Assembly (NCBI GenBank): GCA_963777725.1
Contig: CAVZRR010000018.1
Span: 62,001 to 126,000, forward strand
DNA: 64,000 nucleotides
Reading direction: 5' to 3'
Source: RPQJ01 sp963777725
GTDB lineage: Bacteria > Pseudomonadota > Gammaproteobacteria > Steroidobacterales > Steroidobacteraceae
Position 1 is the stretch's first letter, and every line of letters begins with the position of its first letter. The notes under the pieces are model-generated. The model saw only the letters and a program-made list of their open reading frames with translations. It made no database searches and had not been told where the DNA came from. Shown piece by piece: positions 50,166-58,438 of this stretch. The position numbers and the translations under genes were made by a program.

Positions 50166-51166
50166 TCGGCCTCGTTGCCGCGGCGCGGCGGGGCCAGCAC
50201 GGCGTCGACGAACGTCTCGGCGTCGAACACGCCGAAATCCTCGGCCGTCTCGCCGACGCCGACGAAGCGGAGCGGGATCCCGAGGCGATCCGCGATCGCG
50301 AGCACGATGCCGCCCTTCGCGGTGCCGTCGAGCTTGGTGAGCACCAGTCCCGTGACCCCGAGCGCCTGATGGAACTGCTGCGCCTGGGCGAGCGCGTTCT
50401 GCCCCTGGCCCGCGTCGAGCACCAGCAGCACCTCGTGCGGCGCCGACGGGTCGAGCCGGCCGAGCACGCGCTTCACCTTCTTGAGCTCCTCCATCAGGTT
50501 GCTCTGCGTGTGGAGGCGACCCGCCGTGTCGGCGATCAGCACGTCCGCGCCGCGCGCCTGTGCGGATTGCAGCGCGTCGAAGATCACGGCCGCCGGGTCG
50601 GCCCCCGCACCCTGTGCGATCACCGGCACCGAGTTGCGCTCGCCCCAGATCTGCAACTGCTCGATCGCGGCGGCGCGGAACGTGTCGCCGGCTGCCAGCA
50701 CGACCTTGTGTCCTTCCGACGTCAGTCGCCGGGCCAGCTTGCCGATTGTCGTGGTCTTGCCGGACCCGTTGACGCCGACGACGAGGATCACGAACGGTTG
50801 CTTCGAACCGTCCACGACCAGCGGCTGGCTCACCGGGCCGACGATGCCGAGCATCGATCGGCGCAGCGCACCGAGCAGGGATTCGAGATTGCCGAGTTCC
50901 TTGCGTGCCACCTGGCCGCGCAGGCTGCCGACGACCTTTTCGGTGGTCTCGATGCCGACGTCGGCACCGATCAGCCGCGTCTCGATTTCGTCGAGGACCG
51001 CGTCGTCGATCTTGCCGCCGGGCAGCAGGTTCGCGAGGTCGTAGGTGAGCCAGGAGTCGCCACGGTTCAGCTTCGCGCGCAGCCGCGCGATGAACCCGGG
51101 CGACTTCTCGGCCGGCTCGGGCGCCGCGTCATCGGCCTTCTTCGACCTGAAATTGAACAATCCCAT
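50162..51166 (-). CDS. ftsY: Signal-recognition-particle receptor GTPase FtsY (copy B, intact)
   Basis: 334 residues from the Met of MGLFNFRSKK. A short acidic/basic A region precedes the NG domain: GVNGSGKTTTIGKLARRL (G1), DTAGRLHTQ (G3), TKLDGTAKGG (G4) and PLRFVGVGETAEDFGVFD (G5/closing loop). It docks SRP-ribosome complexes at SecYEG. An upstream in-frame Met (51244) runs through a GGGGAC repeat and is unlikely. This is the only complete ftsY in the window and is presumably essential. Confidence 0.95.
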   Translation of the reverse strand: MGLFNFRSKKADDAAPEPAEKSPGFIARLRAKLNRGDSWLTYDLANLLPGGKIDDAVLDEIETRLIGADVGIETTEKVVGSLRGQVARKELGNLESLLGALRRSMLGIVGPVSQPLVVDGSKQPFVILVVGVNGSGKTTTIGKLARRLTSEGHKVVLAAGDTFRAAAIEQLQIWGERNSVPVIAQGAGADPAAVIFDALQSAQARGADVLIADTAGRLHTQSNLMEELKKVKRVLGRLDPSAPHEVLLVLDAGQGQNALAQAQQFHQALGVTGLVLTKLDGTAKGGIVLAIADRLGIPLRFVGVGETAEDFGVFDAETFVDAVLAPPRRGNEAE

Positions 51167-51211
51167 GGCATGGATCGGCGGGGAGGAGCGGGGATTGTAA
51201 CGGATGGGGAT

Positions 51212-51237
51212 CAGGGGACAGTCCCCGTCTGGGGACA
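51212..51237. repeat. GGGGACA element 2
   Basis: AGGGGACAGTCCCC followed by GTCTGGGGACAG: overlapping GGGGAC/GTCCCC inverted repeats. It lies upstream of ftsY copy B and just past the lipase terminator. Confidence 0.75.
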
Positions 51238-51242
51238 GGCCC

Positions 51243-51276
51243 AAAAAAGAAGGGCGGGTATTGCTACCCGCCCTTC
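51243..51276 (-). terminator. Rho-independent terminator of the lipase gene
   Basis: Minus strand: perfect 12-bp stem GAAGGGCGGGTA with a 4-base loop, followed by six U. It sits 26 bases after the stop at 51302. Confidence 0.92.
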
Positions 51277-51301
51277 GCTGGCATCGAGCCTGAAGGTCCG
51301 A

Positions 51302-53425
51302 TTACGGCTGGATCACCGCGGGGTTCGTGATGACCACGAACGGCCCGCCCGGCTGCACGGCCGAGGCCGCGAACAGCACGGTCTGGCGCTGCATTTCGGC
51401 CGTCGCCGCGAGACTCGCCGTCGGGTCGAACAGCGACCCATGAGAGCCTTGCGTGAAAGCCACATAAGCCCCCTTGCCCGGACCGACTGCATTCGGGCCG
51501 AGGGCGCTCAGCTTCGTCAGGCTGCCAGCCGTGATCAGCCGATCGGTCGCACTGTTCGGCACCACGGTGTCGCCGAGCACCTTGATCAGGTGTAGCGGCT
51601 TCAGCTGCGCACACTGGCAAATGTGGTTGATCGGGTCACTCGGGTCGGCAACGGTCTGGACTTCCCGGAAGAAATTATTGAACAGGACCGAGTTGGCCGG
51701 CGCGCTGAGGCCTGACGCCGCGAAATTGCTGGTGATGCTTCGAGTGACTGACGGCCCGAACGTCGGCGACTCCAGCAGCAGTTGTGTGAGCAGGCCGCCG
51801 GGCGCCGCCACCGTCGCGGTGCGGACTCCAGGCGCGTACCGAGCCTGCGCGACCCCGACGATTCCGCCGAGCGACAGGCCGACGAAATGGATTCGGGTCC
51901 GATCGATGTCCGGTTGGGCGTCGCCGGTGACGTCCAGGTTGACCAGCGATTTCGCCAGCACGCCGAGGTCCGCCTCGCCCTGCCGCAGTGAGTCGCGCCC
52001 CGTGAGCGGGCTCGACAGCAGCACCGAGATCGAGTGGGTGCCCGACGTGTCGATCACGCCGTCCGGAGTCGCGGCCCCGGTCGTGTTGTTGACGAGATCC
52101 AGGTTGAAGGTGCGCTCGTTAGCCGCCTGGTAGAACGGGTTCGCGGTATTGGTGATGCCGTGAAACGGCAGGTCGATCGCCGCGACGATGAAGCACGCGT
52201 CGGCAAAACTGTCCGCCATGGCCAGGGCATCGGTTCGATCACGCGTGATTCCGTGCTGGACGATCACCACCGGCCAGCCCGCCGTTGGCTTCGGGCATCC
52301 GGCGCCTCCGGCTGCGGTCGCGTTCGGTACCGTCACCAGCAGTGGCACGGTCACGTCCGCGCGCTTGGCCGGCAACGGGTTGAAGCGCGTGATGAACCGG
52401 CTCGTCTGGTCCAGAGGTGCGGGAGGCGGGCCCGCGGCCAGCCAGAACGAAGTCAGCACCGTGCGGTCATTTGCGTTCGCGGGGACGGCCGAATAGTAGG
52501 GCAGCACCGTCGTGCCGACGAACAGGTTCGCCTTGCCCGGCAGCGCCGCATTGACTTGCTGTGTCGTAAGTCCTGTCGGCACCACCCCGATCGGCTGCGC
52601 CGTCACGGTGGCATCGAGCGCAATGAATGGGTCACTGATGGACTGCGTCGTGAAGCTCCAGGTCAGAACGACCGTGGCCGGGTCGATGCCGACAGCCTGG
52701 GCGATGAGGAGCTGCCCCTTGTAGAGGGGACAGAGCGCGGCCAGCGTCGCGTCCGCGATCGAACCGCAACTGGTTGCGTCCTTGATCGCTGCGTAATCGG
52801 CGCTCGGCTGGGCCGCACGCAGCGCGATGTCGGTGATGCCGTTGGTCAGGACCACGAGGTAGCCGATGTTCGTCGCGCCTGTGCTCGGCGTCAGCGGCTT
52901 GAGCGGTGTGATCTCGAGCAACCGGCCGCCGGTCTCCGGGGAATCCGAGACCGCGGCGGTGAAGTCCGTGCCGAACGCGAGCACCCGGCGCACCGGGCTT
53001 GCGACCCCTGGCGGAAGCTCGGCACCCGATGCCGGCGCCTTCGTCGTATTGCTAAGGTACAGCTCGATCATGCGGATGTTCGAGCCGCTGATGCTTTCCG
53101 CCCGGATCGGCTGGTTGAAGCTCGTGGTGATGTGGGCGGACGTCGAGAACCCGTCGAGGGTGTTGAGCGACGGGCCTGTCAACCGAAGCGGCGCCGCATT
53201 CAGCGCACCCGTGTAATTCAGTGTGCCGTCCGTCGAACCAATGAATCCTGGCACGTCCGAAGGGAACGGCAGCTGCCCGGTCGTCAGGCTGAACAACGCG
53301 TTAAAGGTTTCTGGAGCCGACGCCGGAAACGGGTCGCCGTCCTTAGAAGCTTCGCATCCGCTGAGCGCCACGGCCGCGATTACCGCGAGCGCAGGTGTCA
53401 ACAGCCGTGTCTTGGCATCGAGCAT
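51302..53425 (-). CDS. VolA/Pla-1-like lipoprotein lipase
   Basis: 707 residues from the ATG at 53425, preceded by GAGGGG; a GTG at 53449 is an alternative. Lipobox ALSGC anchors it to a membrane. The N-terminal half (about 25-290) fits the bacterial virulence-factor lipase N-terminal domain (LPFPSDV, SFNQPIRAESISG). The C-terminal half is an alpha/beta hydrolase with VIVQHGITRDR, nucleophile elbow GLSLGG and a late GSHGSLFDP His. Relatives such as VolA are surface lysophospholipases that release fatty acids from host or environmental lipids. Confidence 0.88.
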   Translation of the reverse strand: MLDAKTRLLTPALAVIAAVALSGCEASKDGDPFPASAPETFNALFSLTTGQLPFPSDVPGFIGSTDGTLNYTGALNAAPLRLTGPSLNTLDGFSTSAHITTSFNQPIRAESISGSNIRMIELYLSNTTKAPASGAELPPGVASPVRRVLAFGTDFTAAVSDSPETGGRLLEITPLKPLTPSTGATNIGYLVVLTNGITDIALRAAQPSADYAAIKDATSCGSIADATLAALCPLYKGQLLIAQAVGIDPATVVLTWSFTTQSISDPFIALDATVTAQPIGVVPTGLTTQQVNAALPGKANLFVGTTVLPYYSAVPANANDRTVLTSFWLAAGPPPAPLDQTSRFITRFNPLPAKRADVTVPLLVTVPNATAAGGAGCPKPTAGWPVVIVQHGITRDRTDALAMADSFADACFIVAAIDLPFHGITNTANPFYQAANERTFNLDLVNNTTGAATPDGVIDTSGTHSISVLLSSPLTGRDSLRQGEADLGVLAKSLVNLDVTGDAQPDIDRTRIHFVGLSLGGIVGVAQARYAPGVRTATVAAPGGLLTQLLLESPTFGPSVTRSITSNFAASGLSAPANSVLFNNFFREVQTVADPSDPINHICQCAQLKPLHLIKVLGDTVVPNSATDRLITAGSLTKLSALGPNAVGPGKGAYVAFTQGSHGSLFDPTASLAATAEMQRQTVLFAASAVQPGGPFVVITNPAVIQP

Positions 53426-53507
53426 GTCCGTTATCCCCTCAAGGTGCACTGCGCGTCTGGCCGCGCATGGTTGAATTTTCCAATGGGGAGCCTACGCTCG
53501 CGCAGGG

Positions 53508-54137
53508 ATGCCGCGCAAGAACCCGACACTTCGGAAAATCGCAGGGGGTGCGGCGGCCGGCCGTGGCCCACAAAAATTTGTGCTGCGCATCATTGGCGGC
53601 GAGTGGCGCGGCCGGAAGATCCATTTCCCGCCCGTCGCAGCGATCCGGCCCACGCCGGACCGGGTGCGGGAGACCGTGTTCAACTGGCTGCAGTCGGCCG
53701 TGGCCGGTCGCCGCTGCCTCGATCTCTACGCCGGTAGCGGTGCACTGGGGCTCGAAGCCCTGTCGCGCGGCGCCCGGGAGGTCGTGTTCGTCGACCTCGA
53801 GCCGGCCGTGTCCCGGCACCTGCTGGCGACGCTGCAGGTGCTCGGCTGCGATCGGGGCCGGGTCGTCCGCTCGGACGCACGCAGCTACCTCGCAGGTGCT
53901 GCCGAGCCTTTCGACATCATCTTCCTGGACCCGCCCTTCAGTGAACCGGTTCTGGCAGAAGATTGCCGGCGCATCGAGGCGTCGGGCTGGCTGGCGCCCG
54001 GTGGGTTCGTTTACCTCGAGGCACCCGCATCTGTCGGGCCGCCCGAACTCCCGGACGGATGGAGCCTGCTGAAGAGCAAGCGAGCGGGGGAGGTGGGCTA
54101 TCATCTGGCCCAACGCGAACCGAGCGCCGGTCAATAA
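53508..54137 (+). CDS. rsmD: 16S rRNA (guanine966-N2)-methyltransferase
   Basis: 209 residues. RIIGGEWRGRKIHFP, RPTPDRVRETVFNWL, the SAM motif LDLYAGSGALGLEALSRGA and the catalytic FLDPPF define RsmD. It methylates G966 of 16S rRNA. It lies 21 bases before coaD, a conserved pairing in many bacteria. The ATG at 53508 is the only reasonable start; the leader is shared with the divergent lipase gene. Confidence 0.95.
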   Translation: MPRKNPTLRKIAGGAAAGRGPQKFVLRIIGGEWRGRKIHFPPVAAIRPTPDRVRETVFNWLQSAVAGRRCLDLYAGSGALGLEALSRGAREVVFVDLEPAVSRHLLATLQVLGCDRGRVVRSDARSYLAGAAEPFDIIFLDPPFSEPVLAEDCRRIEASGWLAPGGFVYLEAPASVGPPELPDGWSLLKSKRAGEVGYHLAQREPSAGQ

Positions 54138-54158
54138 CGAACTCGACGAAGAGGTCCC

Positions 54159-54641
54159 ATGGGCAGTCGTGCAATGTATCCGGGGACCTTCGATCCCTTC
54201 ACGAACGGGCACAACGACCTCGTCCGGCGGGCCTGCCGGATCTTCGAGCACGTCGTGGTCTCGATTGCCGCCAACCCCGGCAAGACCCCGCTCTTCACGC
54301 TCGAGCAGCGGGTGGACCTGGCACGGCGCGTGCTGGCCGACGTGCCGAACGTCGAAGTGATGGGCTACACCGGCCTGACGGTGGATTTCGCGCGCCAGCA
54401 GGGCCTCAACGTGATCATGCGCGGCCTGCGCGCCGTGTCCGATTTCGAATTCGAGTTCCAGCTCGCGACGATGAGCCGTCACCTGAACGGCGAGGTCGAG
54501 ACGGTGTTCCTGACGCCGACCGAGCAATTCAACTTCATCTCGTCGACGCTGATCCGCGAGATCGCGAGCCTCGGCGGCAAGGTCGGCGAGTTCGTGCATC
54601 CGATCGTCGCCGAGGCGCTCAAGAACAAGTTCGCGAAATGA
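54159..54641 (+). CDS. coaD: Phosphopantetheine adenylyltransferase
   Basis: 160 residues: YPGTFDPFTNGHNDLVRRA holds the TFDP and T/HXGH nucleotidyltransferase motifs, with RGLRAVSDFEFEFQLA and the C-terminal ISSTLIREIASLGG. Catalyses the fourth step of CoA synthesis. GAAGAGG precedes the ATG. Its stop overlaps the ggt start by 4 bases. Confidence 0.96.
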   Translation: MGSRAMYPGTFDPFTNGHNDLVRRACRIFEHVVVSIAANPGKTPLFTLEQRVDLARRVLADVPNVEVMGYTGLTVDFARQQGLNVIMRGLRAVSDFEFEFQLATMSRHLNGEVETVFLTPTEQFNFISSTLIREIASLGGKVGEFVHPIVAEALKNKFAK

Positions 54642-56326
54642 GGCTCGTCCGGCGCGTCTGGGTCTGCATCGCGGCGGCGCTGCTGGCGCTGCCGTCCTTC
54701 GGCGCGGCGGCACCCGGCCAGGCGGCCATCGCCAGCGCCCACCCGCTCGCGACGCAAGCCGGCCTCGAGATTCTCGCCCGCGGCGGCAATGCGTTCGATG
54801 CCGCGGTCGCCGTCAGCGCCGCGCTGGCCGTCGTCGAGCCGAACGGCTCCGGCTTGGGCGGCGGCGGCTTCTACCTGCTGCACCGCGCGAGCGACGGCAA
54901 GCAGGTCTTCGTCGATGCACGCGAGGTGGCCCCGGCCGCGGCCACGCGCGACATGTACCTCGACGCGGCCGGCAACCCGGTCGAAGGCCTCTCCACTCGC
55001 AGCGCCAAGGCAGCAGGCATCCCGGGCGAACCCGCGGGCTGGGATCAGCTCGCCCGGAACTACGGCCGGCTGCCGCTGGCCGCGAGCCTCGAGCCCGCGA
55101 TCCGGCTCGCGCGCAAAGGGCATGAGATCAGCGCGGCCCGACAGGCGGAGCTCGCGGAGGCGCTCGATTCCGAGGGCCTGCTTGGGCAAGGGCAGAGTGA
55201 GTTCGCGCGTATCTATCTGGTGAACGGCAAGGTGCCGACCGCGGGCCACTGGATGCGACAGCCGGAGCTCGCGAAGAGCCTCGAGGTGCTGGCCAAGGGT
55301 GGGGCCGAGGCGTTCTACCGGGGCCCGTTTGCGCGCAAGCTCGTGCAGGGAGTCCAGCGACTGGGCGGCCTCTGGACCGAGGACGATCTCGCCGGTTACC
55401 GAGTGGTCGAGCGCGAGCCGATCGTGGCGATCTACCAGGGAGTGCGCGTCGTCAGTGCGCCGCCGCCGTCCTCGGGCGGCGTCTGGCTCGCGAGCGTGCT
55501 GAACATTCTTTCCGGATACGACCTCGGCAGCCTCGACGCGACGACCCGCAAGCATCTCGTACTGGAGTCCATGCGCCGCGCCCATCGCGACCGCGCGCAG
55601 TACCTGGGCGACCCGGCCTTCACCGAGGTTCCGGTCGCGCTGTTGACCAGTCCCGATTATGCGGCGGGGCTGCGGGCGTCGATCCGCCCCGACCGGGCGA
55701 CGCCGAGCGACCTGCTCCCGAACTACGCGGGCACGGAGCGGCAGGGCCAGCACACGACTCATTTCTCGATCATCGATGCAGAGGGCAATCGAGTCGCCGC
55801 AAGCATCACGCTGAACGGCTGGTTCGGCACGGGTCTCGTCGTGCCGGGCACGGGCATCCTGCTCAACAACCAGATGGACGACTTCGTGATGAAGGCGGGC
55901 GTGCCGAACATGTACGGCCTGGTCGGCGCGTCGGCCAACGCGATCGCCCCCGGCAAGCGGCCGTTGTCGAGCATGTCGCCGACCTTCATCGAGGGCGAGC
56001 GGGGCGTCGCGATCCTGGGTTCGCCCGGCGGCAGCTACATCCCGTCGATGGTGCTGCTCGGCCTGATGAACTGGATGGCCGGCGCGGACGCCACGACGAT
56101 CGTGACCGCGCCCCGACTGCATCATCAGTTCCGCCCGGACTCGGTGTTTGCGGAACCCGCGGCGTTGAGCCCGGATGAGCGGTCCGGCCTCGTCGGGCGG
56201 GGACACTCGATCCAGCCTTGGCCCGCGACCATCGGCAACCTGCAGGTCGTCACCTGGGACTTCGACAGCGGGCGCGTCGACGCCGCGTCGGACCCGCGGC
56301 GCGCGGGAGGCGCCATGGTGCGATAG
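54638..56326 (+). CDS. ggt: Gamma-glutamyltransferase
   Basis: 562 residues with a signal peptide (ending near SFGAAAPG) and the N-terminal-nucleophile hydrolase fold. Autocleavage is expected before the Thr of QGQHTTHFSIID, producing large and small subunits. Other conserved parts are NGSGLGGGGFYLLH, APPPSSGGVWLA and GSPGGSYIPSMVL. The enzyme transfers or hydrolyses gamma-glutamyl groups of glutathione in the periplasm. Overlap with coaD (ATGA) indicates one operon. Confidence 0.93.
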   Translation: MRLVRRVWVCIAAALLALPSFGAAAPGQAAIASAHPLATQAGLEILARGGNAFDAAVAVSAALAVVEPNGSGLGGGGFYLLHRASDGKQVFVDAREVAPAAATRDMYLDAAGNPVEGLSTRSAKAAGIPGEPAGWDQLARNYGRLPLAASLEPAIRLARKGHEISAARQAELAEALDSEGLLGQGQSEFARIYLVNGKVPTAGHWMRQPELAKSLEVLAKGGAEAFYRGPFARKLVQGVQRLGGLWTEDDLAGYRVVEREPIVAIYQGVRVVSAPPPSSGGVWLASVLNILSGYDLGSLDATTRKHLVLESMRRAHRDRAQYLGDPAFTEVPVALLTSPDYAAGLRASIRPDRATPSDLLPNYAGTERQGQHTTHFSIIDAEGNRVAASITLNGWFGTGLVVPGTGILLNNQMDDFVMKAGVPNMYGLVGASANAIAPGKRPLSSMSPTFIEGERGVAILGSPGGSYIPSMVLLGLMNWMAGADATTIVTAPRLHHQFRPDSVFAEPAALSPDERSGLVGRGHSIQPWPATIGNLQVVTWDFDSGRVDAASDPRRAGGAMVR

Positions 56327-56339
56327 CACCGGGGCTTCA

Positions 56340-56909
56340 CTAAGTATCCCCGTCGATCTCCGCCGTGAAACCGATGCCTCGGCGCTTCGGAGTGGGGTGC
56401 TGCATCAGACTGCGGATCGCCGAGAGGATCGCCGCAATGGCTTCATCATGAGTGACGAGCTTGCGCTCGAGGCGCTTTTCGATCTCGTTTAACCGTCGTT
56501 CGAGTCCGGCATTTGATGCGAGCAGCTCCCTCAGGCGCACAAATGCACGTACCAGGTAAATGCTCATCTCGACTGCGCGCGGACTGTTGAGAACGGTCGC
56601 TGCCATCAGCGCCCCGTGCTCCGTAAATGCGAAGGCTCTGGTTCGGCGTCCACCGCGACCGACAGCAGTCTGTTTTGAGGTCGCAATTTGCGACCTCAAT
56701 GCGAGGGTCTCGGCAGCCGTGAGCTGAAACATGAAGTCGTCGGGAAACCGATGCCGATTGCGCTTGACCTGTTCGTTGAAACGTTTCGTAGCGACGCCAT
56801 AAAGGGCCGCCAGGTTAGCGTCCAGAACGACTCTCTGGCCCCGAAGTATCAGGATGATCTGCGCGAGATTGCTGTCTGCGGATAGCGGGTCCCGGGTCGA
56901 TGCGCTCAT
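56340..56909 (-). CDS. ORF6N-domain protein
   Basis: 189 residues. The N-terminal ORF6N domain (LRGQRVVLDANLAALYGVATKRFNEQVKRNRHRFPDDFMFQLT) is followed by HGALMAATVLNSPRAVEMSIYLVRAFVRLRELL and a C-terminal coiled coil. ORF6N/KilA-N type proteins are DNA-binding antirepressor-like factors common on phages and mobile DNA. Convergent with ggt at a distance of 13 bases and close to radC and vapBC, so it may mark an old insertion. Confidence 0.88.
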   Translation of the reverse strand: MSASTRDPLSADSNLAQIILILRGQRVVLDANLAALYGVATKRFNEQVKRNRHRFPDDFMFQLTAAETLALRSQIATSKQTAVGRGGRRTRAFAFTEHGALMAATVLNSPRAVEMSIYLVRAFVRLRELLASNAGLERRLNEIEKRLERKLVTHDEAIAAILSAIRSLMQHPTPKRRGIGFTAEIDGDT

Positions 56910-57033
56910 TCGGTTCGCTCCTTGTCGGCGAATCCTGAGGTGATCAGCGCAAGTCCGTCAGCCCACGAATCAGTCGCGTTTCGTTCGATATGCGCAGTGC
57001 ATCCGTTCGGCCCGCGCGCCAGCATGGCGCCCC

Positions 57034-57723
57034 ATGGAAAGGATGCCCATGCCGCTGCAGGACTGGCCCGAGTCGGAACGCCCGCGCGAGAAGCTGCTGA
57101 AGCTCGGCGCGGCCTCGTTGTCGGAGGCCGAGCTGCTCGCGATCCTGCTGCAGACGGGCACGCCCGGAAATTCCGCGCTCGACATGGCGCGCGGCCTGCT
57201 GAACGAGTTTCGCTCCCTGCGTGGCCTGCTGACGGCCGAGCGGCACGCACTGTGTCGGGTGCGCGGCCTCGGCAACGCAAAGTACGCGCTGCTGCAGGCC
57301 TCGATCGAGCTGTCGCGCCGTCACTACGCCGAGCTGATGCAGATGGGCCCCGCGCTCGCGAACCCGCGCGCGACCCGCGAATTCCTGCGCACCCGGCTGC
57401 GGGATCGCGACCACGAAGTGTTCTGCTGCCTGTTCCTCGACAACCGTCACCGCGTGATCTGCTTCGACGAGGTGTTCCGCGGCACGATCGACGGAGCGAG
57501 CGTCCACCCGCGCGAAGTCGTCAAGCTGGCCCTGGCCCGCAACGCCGCCGCCGTGATCCTGGCGCACAACCATCCCTCCGGCATCGCCGAGCCCAGCCAG
57601 GCGGATGAGCTGATCACCGGTCGACTGCGGGAGGCGCTGGCCCTGGTGGACATCCGCGTGCTCGACCACATCGTCGTCGGCGACGGGGCGTGCGTGTCGT
57701 TTGCGGAAAGAGGTCTGCTCTAG
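57034..57723 (+). CDS. radC: RadC-family JAMM protein
   Basis: 229 residues: a helix-hairpin-helix half (LLKLGAASLSEAELLAILLQTGT, RVRGLGNAKYALLQA) and a JAB/JAMM half with the zinc motif HNHPSGIAEPSQAD. The name reflects old genetics; a DNA-repair role is not established and many copies are on mobile elements. The ATG at 57034 or 57049 can start it. The usual divergent dfp/coaBC neighbour is absent; instead ORF6N lies upstream. Confidence 0.92.
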   Translation: MERMPMPLQDWPESERPREKLLKLGAASLSEAELLAILLQTGTPGNSALDMARGLLNEFRSLRGLLTAERHALCRVRGLGNAKYALLQASIELSRRHYAELMQMGPALANPRATREFLRTRLRDRDHEVFCCLFLDNRHRVICFDEVFRGTIDGASVHPREVVKLALARNAAAVILAHNHPSGIAEPSQADELITGRLREALALVDIRVLDHIVVGDGACVSFAERGLL

Positions 57724-57755
57724 GGGGCTGCACCGGCTCGAAGCAGTCGATTTAT

Positions 57756-57782
57756 GTGTATACTTGCGTGCAAAACGTACAC
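57756..57782. promoter_or_regulatory. Candidate VapBC operator
   Basis: GTGTA (57756-57760) and TACAC (57778-57782) form an inverted repeat 20 bases before the vapB start, where the VapBC complex normally autoregulates. Confidence 0.4.
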
Positions 57783-57801
57783 ACTGCAAGGGCGGCCTGA
57801 A

Positions 57802-57993
57802 ATGCGCACGAACATCGTCATCGATGACGCACTGATCGCCGAAGCCATGCAACTGTCCGGCGCCCGCACCAAGCGCGAGGCCGTCGAGCAGAGCCTGCGG
57901 CTCCTGGTCCAGTTGAAGCGCCAGGAGCAGTTGCGTACCACGCGGGGCAAATTGAAGTGGGTCGGCGATCTCGAGGCCATGCGGCGGGACTGA
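57802..57993 (+). CDS. vapB: VapB-type antitoxin
   Basis: 63 residues: ribbon-helix-helix start MRTNIVIDDALIAEAMQLSGARTKREAVEQSLRLLV, then a basic C-terminal tail that would wrap the toxin. The start at 57802 is the family-typical MRTNI; an upstream Met at 57754 is not. VapC starts four bases after its stop. Confidence 0.9.
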   Translation: MRTNIVIDDALIAEAMQLSGARTKREAVEQSLRLLVQLKRQEQLRTTRGKLKWVGDLEAMRRD

Positions 57994-57997
57994 CGGT

Positions 57998-58393
57998 GTG
58001 ATCGTCGTCGACACGTCCGTCTGGATCGACTATTTCAATGGCGCCCGCACGCCGCAAGCGGATCGCCTCGATGAATTGCTCGGCGAGCGCTTGATCGCCG
58101 TCGGCGACCTGATCCTCGCCGAACTACTGCAGGGCTTCGCCGCCGAGTCCGACGCAAAGCATGCATTGGCGCTCCTCGAACCACTCGAATTCGTCGCCAT
58201 GGCGGGTCGGGACGTCGCCATCCAGTCCGCCGCCTTCTACCGCGGCCTGCGTCGCCGCGGGGTCACCGTCCGCAAGACCATGGACATGCTGATCGGCACC
58301 TATTGCCTGTTGCACGACCACGAACTCCTGCACGACGATCGCGACTTCGACCTGCTCGCGAAGCACCTGGGATTGCGCACCGTTCACGTCTAG
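57998..58393 (+). CDS. vapC: VapC-type PIN-domain ribonuclease toxin
   Basis: 131 residues from GTG at 57998. PIN acidic residues are visible: VVDTSVWIDYF (Asp5), LILAELLQG (Glu), TMDMLIGTYC (Asp) and LLHDDRDFDLL. VapC toxins cleave initiator tRNA or 23S rRNA (family knowledge). The stop codon is the first triplet of a GGGGACA palindrome, so the element may supply the terminator. Confidence 0.92.
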   Translation: MIVVDTSVWIDYFNGARTPQADRLDELLGERLIAVGDLILAELLQGFAAESDAKHALALLEPLEFVAMAGRDVAIQSAAFYRGLRRRGVTVRKTMDMLIGTYCLLHDHELLHDDRDFDLLAKHLGLRTVHV

Positions 58394-58419
58394 GGGACAG
58401 CCTGGCTGCGCTGTCCCCT
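58392..58419. repeat. GGGGACA element 3
   Basis: AGGGGACAGC (58392-58401) and GCTGTCCCCT (58410-58419): perfect 10-base arms, 8-base loop. It lies between the convergent vapC and lipoprotein stops. Confidence 0.85.
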
Positions 58420-58438
58420 TTCCGCTGCGTGGAGCCGC

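Larger units (their letters stand above)
48295..51196. repeat. Tandem duplication, copy B (distal)
   Basis: Second repeat unit: rpoH leader and first codons (not a full rpoH), ftsX, ftsE and intact ftsY. The join with copy A is at 48294/48295, where the sequence upstream of ftsY (GGGGATT) meets rpoH sequence (GAGGGCGGCGG). Confidence 0.93.

Noticed and set aside
51166..51244. N-terminal extension of ftsY copy B from an ATG at 51244
   Set aside because: The added codons run through the GGGGACA repeat and are not shared with copy A beyond the duplication boundary.
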